64,000 nt of DNA from Herbiconiux aconitum (GTDB lineage Bacteria; Actinomycetota; Actinomycetes; Actinomycetales; Microbacteriaceae): the NCBI RefSeq assembly GCF_024979235.1, contig NZ_JANLCM010000001.1:992001-1056000 (forward strand). Direction: 5' to 3'. This document shows, one piece after another, positions 62,613 to 64,000 of the stretch (the first letter of the stretch is position 1; each line of letters begins with the position of its first letter). Under the pieces are notes generated by a model, which worked only from the letters and a program-made list of their open reading frames with translations, was not told the DNA's origin and did not search any database. The position numbers were made by a program, and so were the translations under genes.

Positions 62613-64000
62613 TTACTCAAGCCCGCCTCTAGTACTCGTTTTGCGATCGGTGCGGCCAACTCGTTTCCGGAACCGGACTGGCCCAACCCACCGCCATCTT
62701 CGACGACCACTGCGACGGCAACCCGAGGGTTGTCTGCGGGAGCAAAGCCGGTGAACCACAGCGTGTAGGGATCGCCCTCCCCGTTCTCCGCGGTTCCGGT
62801 CTTACCGGCCACACTGACCCCGTCTATTCTTGCATTAGTCGCCGCGCCGTTATCGACTGCCTGCACCATGAGATCCGATAGTTGCGAAGCCGTTGTAGAA
62901 GTCAACGGCGTCGACAATTCCTTGGCCTCGAAGCTCTCGAGCACGCTCAGATCCGGGGCTTGGATCGCGTCCACCAGGTTCGGTGTCATCAGCTTCCCTC
63001 CGTTCGCCACCGCAGCCGACAGCATCGCGATCTGCAGCGGGGTCGCCACGTCACTGCCCTGCCCGAAGGCCGAGAGGGCGAGCTGCGCGTCGTCGAGTCC
63101 TCGCGGGTAGACGCTGGTGGAGACATCCATCGGCACCGTCAGCTCACTGCCGAAACCGAAGGCCTTCGCCATGTCGGCCAGCGGCTGCTCACCCATCTCG
63201 ACGCCGAGCTCGGCCATCGGGATGTTGCAGGAGAGGATGAACGCGGTGGCGATGGTGACCTGGTCGCCGCCGCCGCAGGTTCCGCCGCCGGCATTGCTGA
63301 CCGTGGAGTCGCTGCCGGGCAGCGGCAGGCGTGCCAGGTTCGGCTCGGTGTGGTCGATCGGCAGGTTCGCGTTCTGCAGTGCAGCGGAGGTGGTGACGAT
63401 CTTGAAGGTCGAGCCGGGAGGATTCAGGTCGTTGATGGTCTTGTTGATCAGCGGATCGCCGGGAGCCGCGAGCAGGGAGTCGTAGGTGTCGAGCACGGTT
63501 TGGGTGTCGTGCACGGCGAGCGTGTTGGGGTCGAAGTCGGGCTTCGACACCATGGCGAGGATGCGACCGGTCGAGGGCTCGATCGCCACGACCGCGCCCT
63601 GGTAGCTGCCCAGTGCATCGTAGGCCGCCTGCTGGATCACCGGATCGATGGAGAGCTCGACCGAGGCACCTTGCGGGTTCTGCCCCGTGACCAGGCGGTT
63701 CAAGTATTCGAGGAACTGCGAGTCGCTGGTGCCGGAGAGGTAGTCGTTGAGACTCTGCTCGATCTGGCTCGAACCCTGTCCGAGCGTGTAGTAGCCGGTG
63801 ACCGCGCTGTAGAGCTGACCCTGCGGATAGACGCGCTGGTACTTGAACTCGTCGTTCGTCGGCACCGACTCGGCGATGGGCTGGCCGCCCACCAGGATCG
63901 CTCCGCGCTCGGTGTCGTAGCTCGCGTAGATGGTGCGGGCGTTGCGGGCGTCGCTCGCCAGATTGTCGGCCTGGAAGAACTGGATGGTGGTGGTGGACGC
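62609..64000 (-). CDS. pbpA: Penicillin-binding protein PbpA, transpeptidase class (N-terminus beyond window)
   Basis: About 464 residues in view; the frame continues without a start to the window edge. The visible N-terminal part, [20 protein letters not shown], is typical of actinobacterial PbpA. Transpeptidase motifs: [10 protein letters not shown] (Ser of SxxK), then SCN and the [10 protein letters not shown] box. Cross-links septal peptidoglycan. Part of the pbpA-pknA-pknB cluster, with rodA and pstP expected upstream beyond the edge. Confidence 0.94.
   Translation of the reverse strand, partial: ASTTTIQFFQADNLASDARNARTIYASYDTERGAILVGGQPIAESVPTNDEFKYQRVYPQGQLYSAVTGYYTLGQGSSQIEQSLNDYLSGTSDSQFLEYLNRLVTGQNPQGASVELSIDPVIQQAAYDALGSYQGAVVAIEPSTGRILAMVSKPDFDPNTLAVHDTQTVLDTYDSLLAAPGDPLINKTINDLNPPGSTFKIVTTSAALQNANLPIDHTEPNLARLPLPGSDSTVSNAGGGTCGGGDQVTIATAFILSCNIPMAELGVEMGEQPLADMAKAFGFGSELTVPMDVSTSVYPRGLDDAQLALSAFGQGSDVATPLQIAMLSAAVANGGKLMTPNLVDAIQAPDLSVLESFEAKELSTPLTSTTASQLSDLMVQAVDNGAATNARIDGVSVAGKTGTAENGEGDPYTLWFTGFAPADNPRVAVAVVVEDGGGLGQSGSGNELAAPIAKRVLEAGLSK

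Overview
The window is a single contig segment of a high-GC actinobacterial chromosome. Evidence is heavy G/C third-position use, GTG/TTG starts, a dnaA-dnaN-gnd-recF-dciA-gyrB-gyrA origin block, the crgA/sortase/pabA/pknB/pknA/pbpA cluster, mycothiol genes and a SigH/SigR-type promoter. The gene set and order look most like Microbacteriaceae (Herbiconiux/Leifsonia-like); genus is not resolved from sequence alone. The chromosomal origin lies inside the window, around 43.6-45.6 kb.

Layout. 1-8.5 kb: a peptide uptake and degradation cluster with a divergent Dpp/Opp ATPase, an M19 dipeptidase-like protein, a lipoprotein binding protein, two permeases, an M24-fold protein with a degraded metal site, an alpha/beta hydrolase and a tandem AsnC/Lrp regulator. 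8.5-13.2 kb (minus): an aminotransferase followed by branched-chain 2-oxo acid dehydrogenase E1alpha-E1beta-E2. 13.2-20 kb: GNAT, small membrane proteins, a low-molecular-weight tyrosine phosphatase, purB, and an MMPL exporter divergent from a MarR regulator. 20-23.7 kb (minus): dnaB and the rpsF-ssb-rpsR-rplI operon. 23.8-27.1 kb: mshA-mshB-ino1 (mycothiol). 27.1-29.1 kb (minus): a compact restriction-modification pair. 29.1-36.1 kb: CCA-adding enzyme (minus), then DUF6049-murJ and trxB-trxA. 36.1-38.4 kb: an aminotransferase and a D-Ala-D-Ala ligase-like protein.

38.4-43.5 kb (minus): the partition and origin-left block rpmH-rnpA-yidD-yidC-khpB-rsmG-parA-parB, with four parS sites. 43.8-54.5 kb (plus): dnaA, oriC, dnaN, gnd, recF, dciA, gyrB, gyrA, DUF3566, tRNA-Ile and tRNA-Ala. 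54.8-64 kb: ppiA, a rhomboid protease, crgA, sortase, a 53-residue membrane ORF, pabA, and pbpA-pknA-pknB (minus, cut at the window edge).

Main points of interest: (1) a dispersed palindromic repeat with core CGAAACGACGGAG, found twice between convergent genes and once in frame inside mshA; (2) a methyltransferase/nuclease pair between ino1 and the CCA-adding enzyme; (3) a dense DnaA-box cluster between the rhomboid gene and crgA, about 11 kb from oriC, and another upstream of dnaB; (4) parS sites overlapping gene ends; (5) an exact GGAAT-N18-GTT thiol-stress promoter before trxBA. Nothing here is demonstrably a wholly new system; the palindrome family inside a coding gene and the off-origin DnaA-box arrays are the least explained structures. 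No CRISPR array, rRNA operon or intact insertion sequence was seen.
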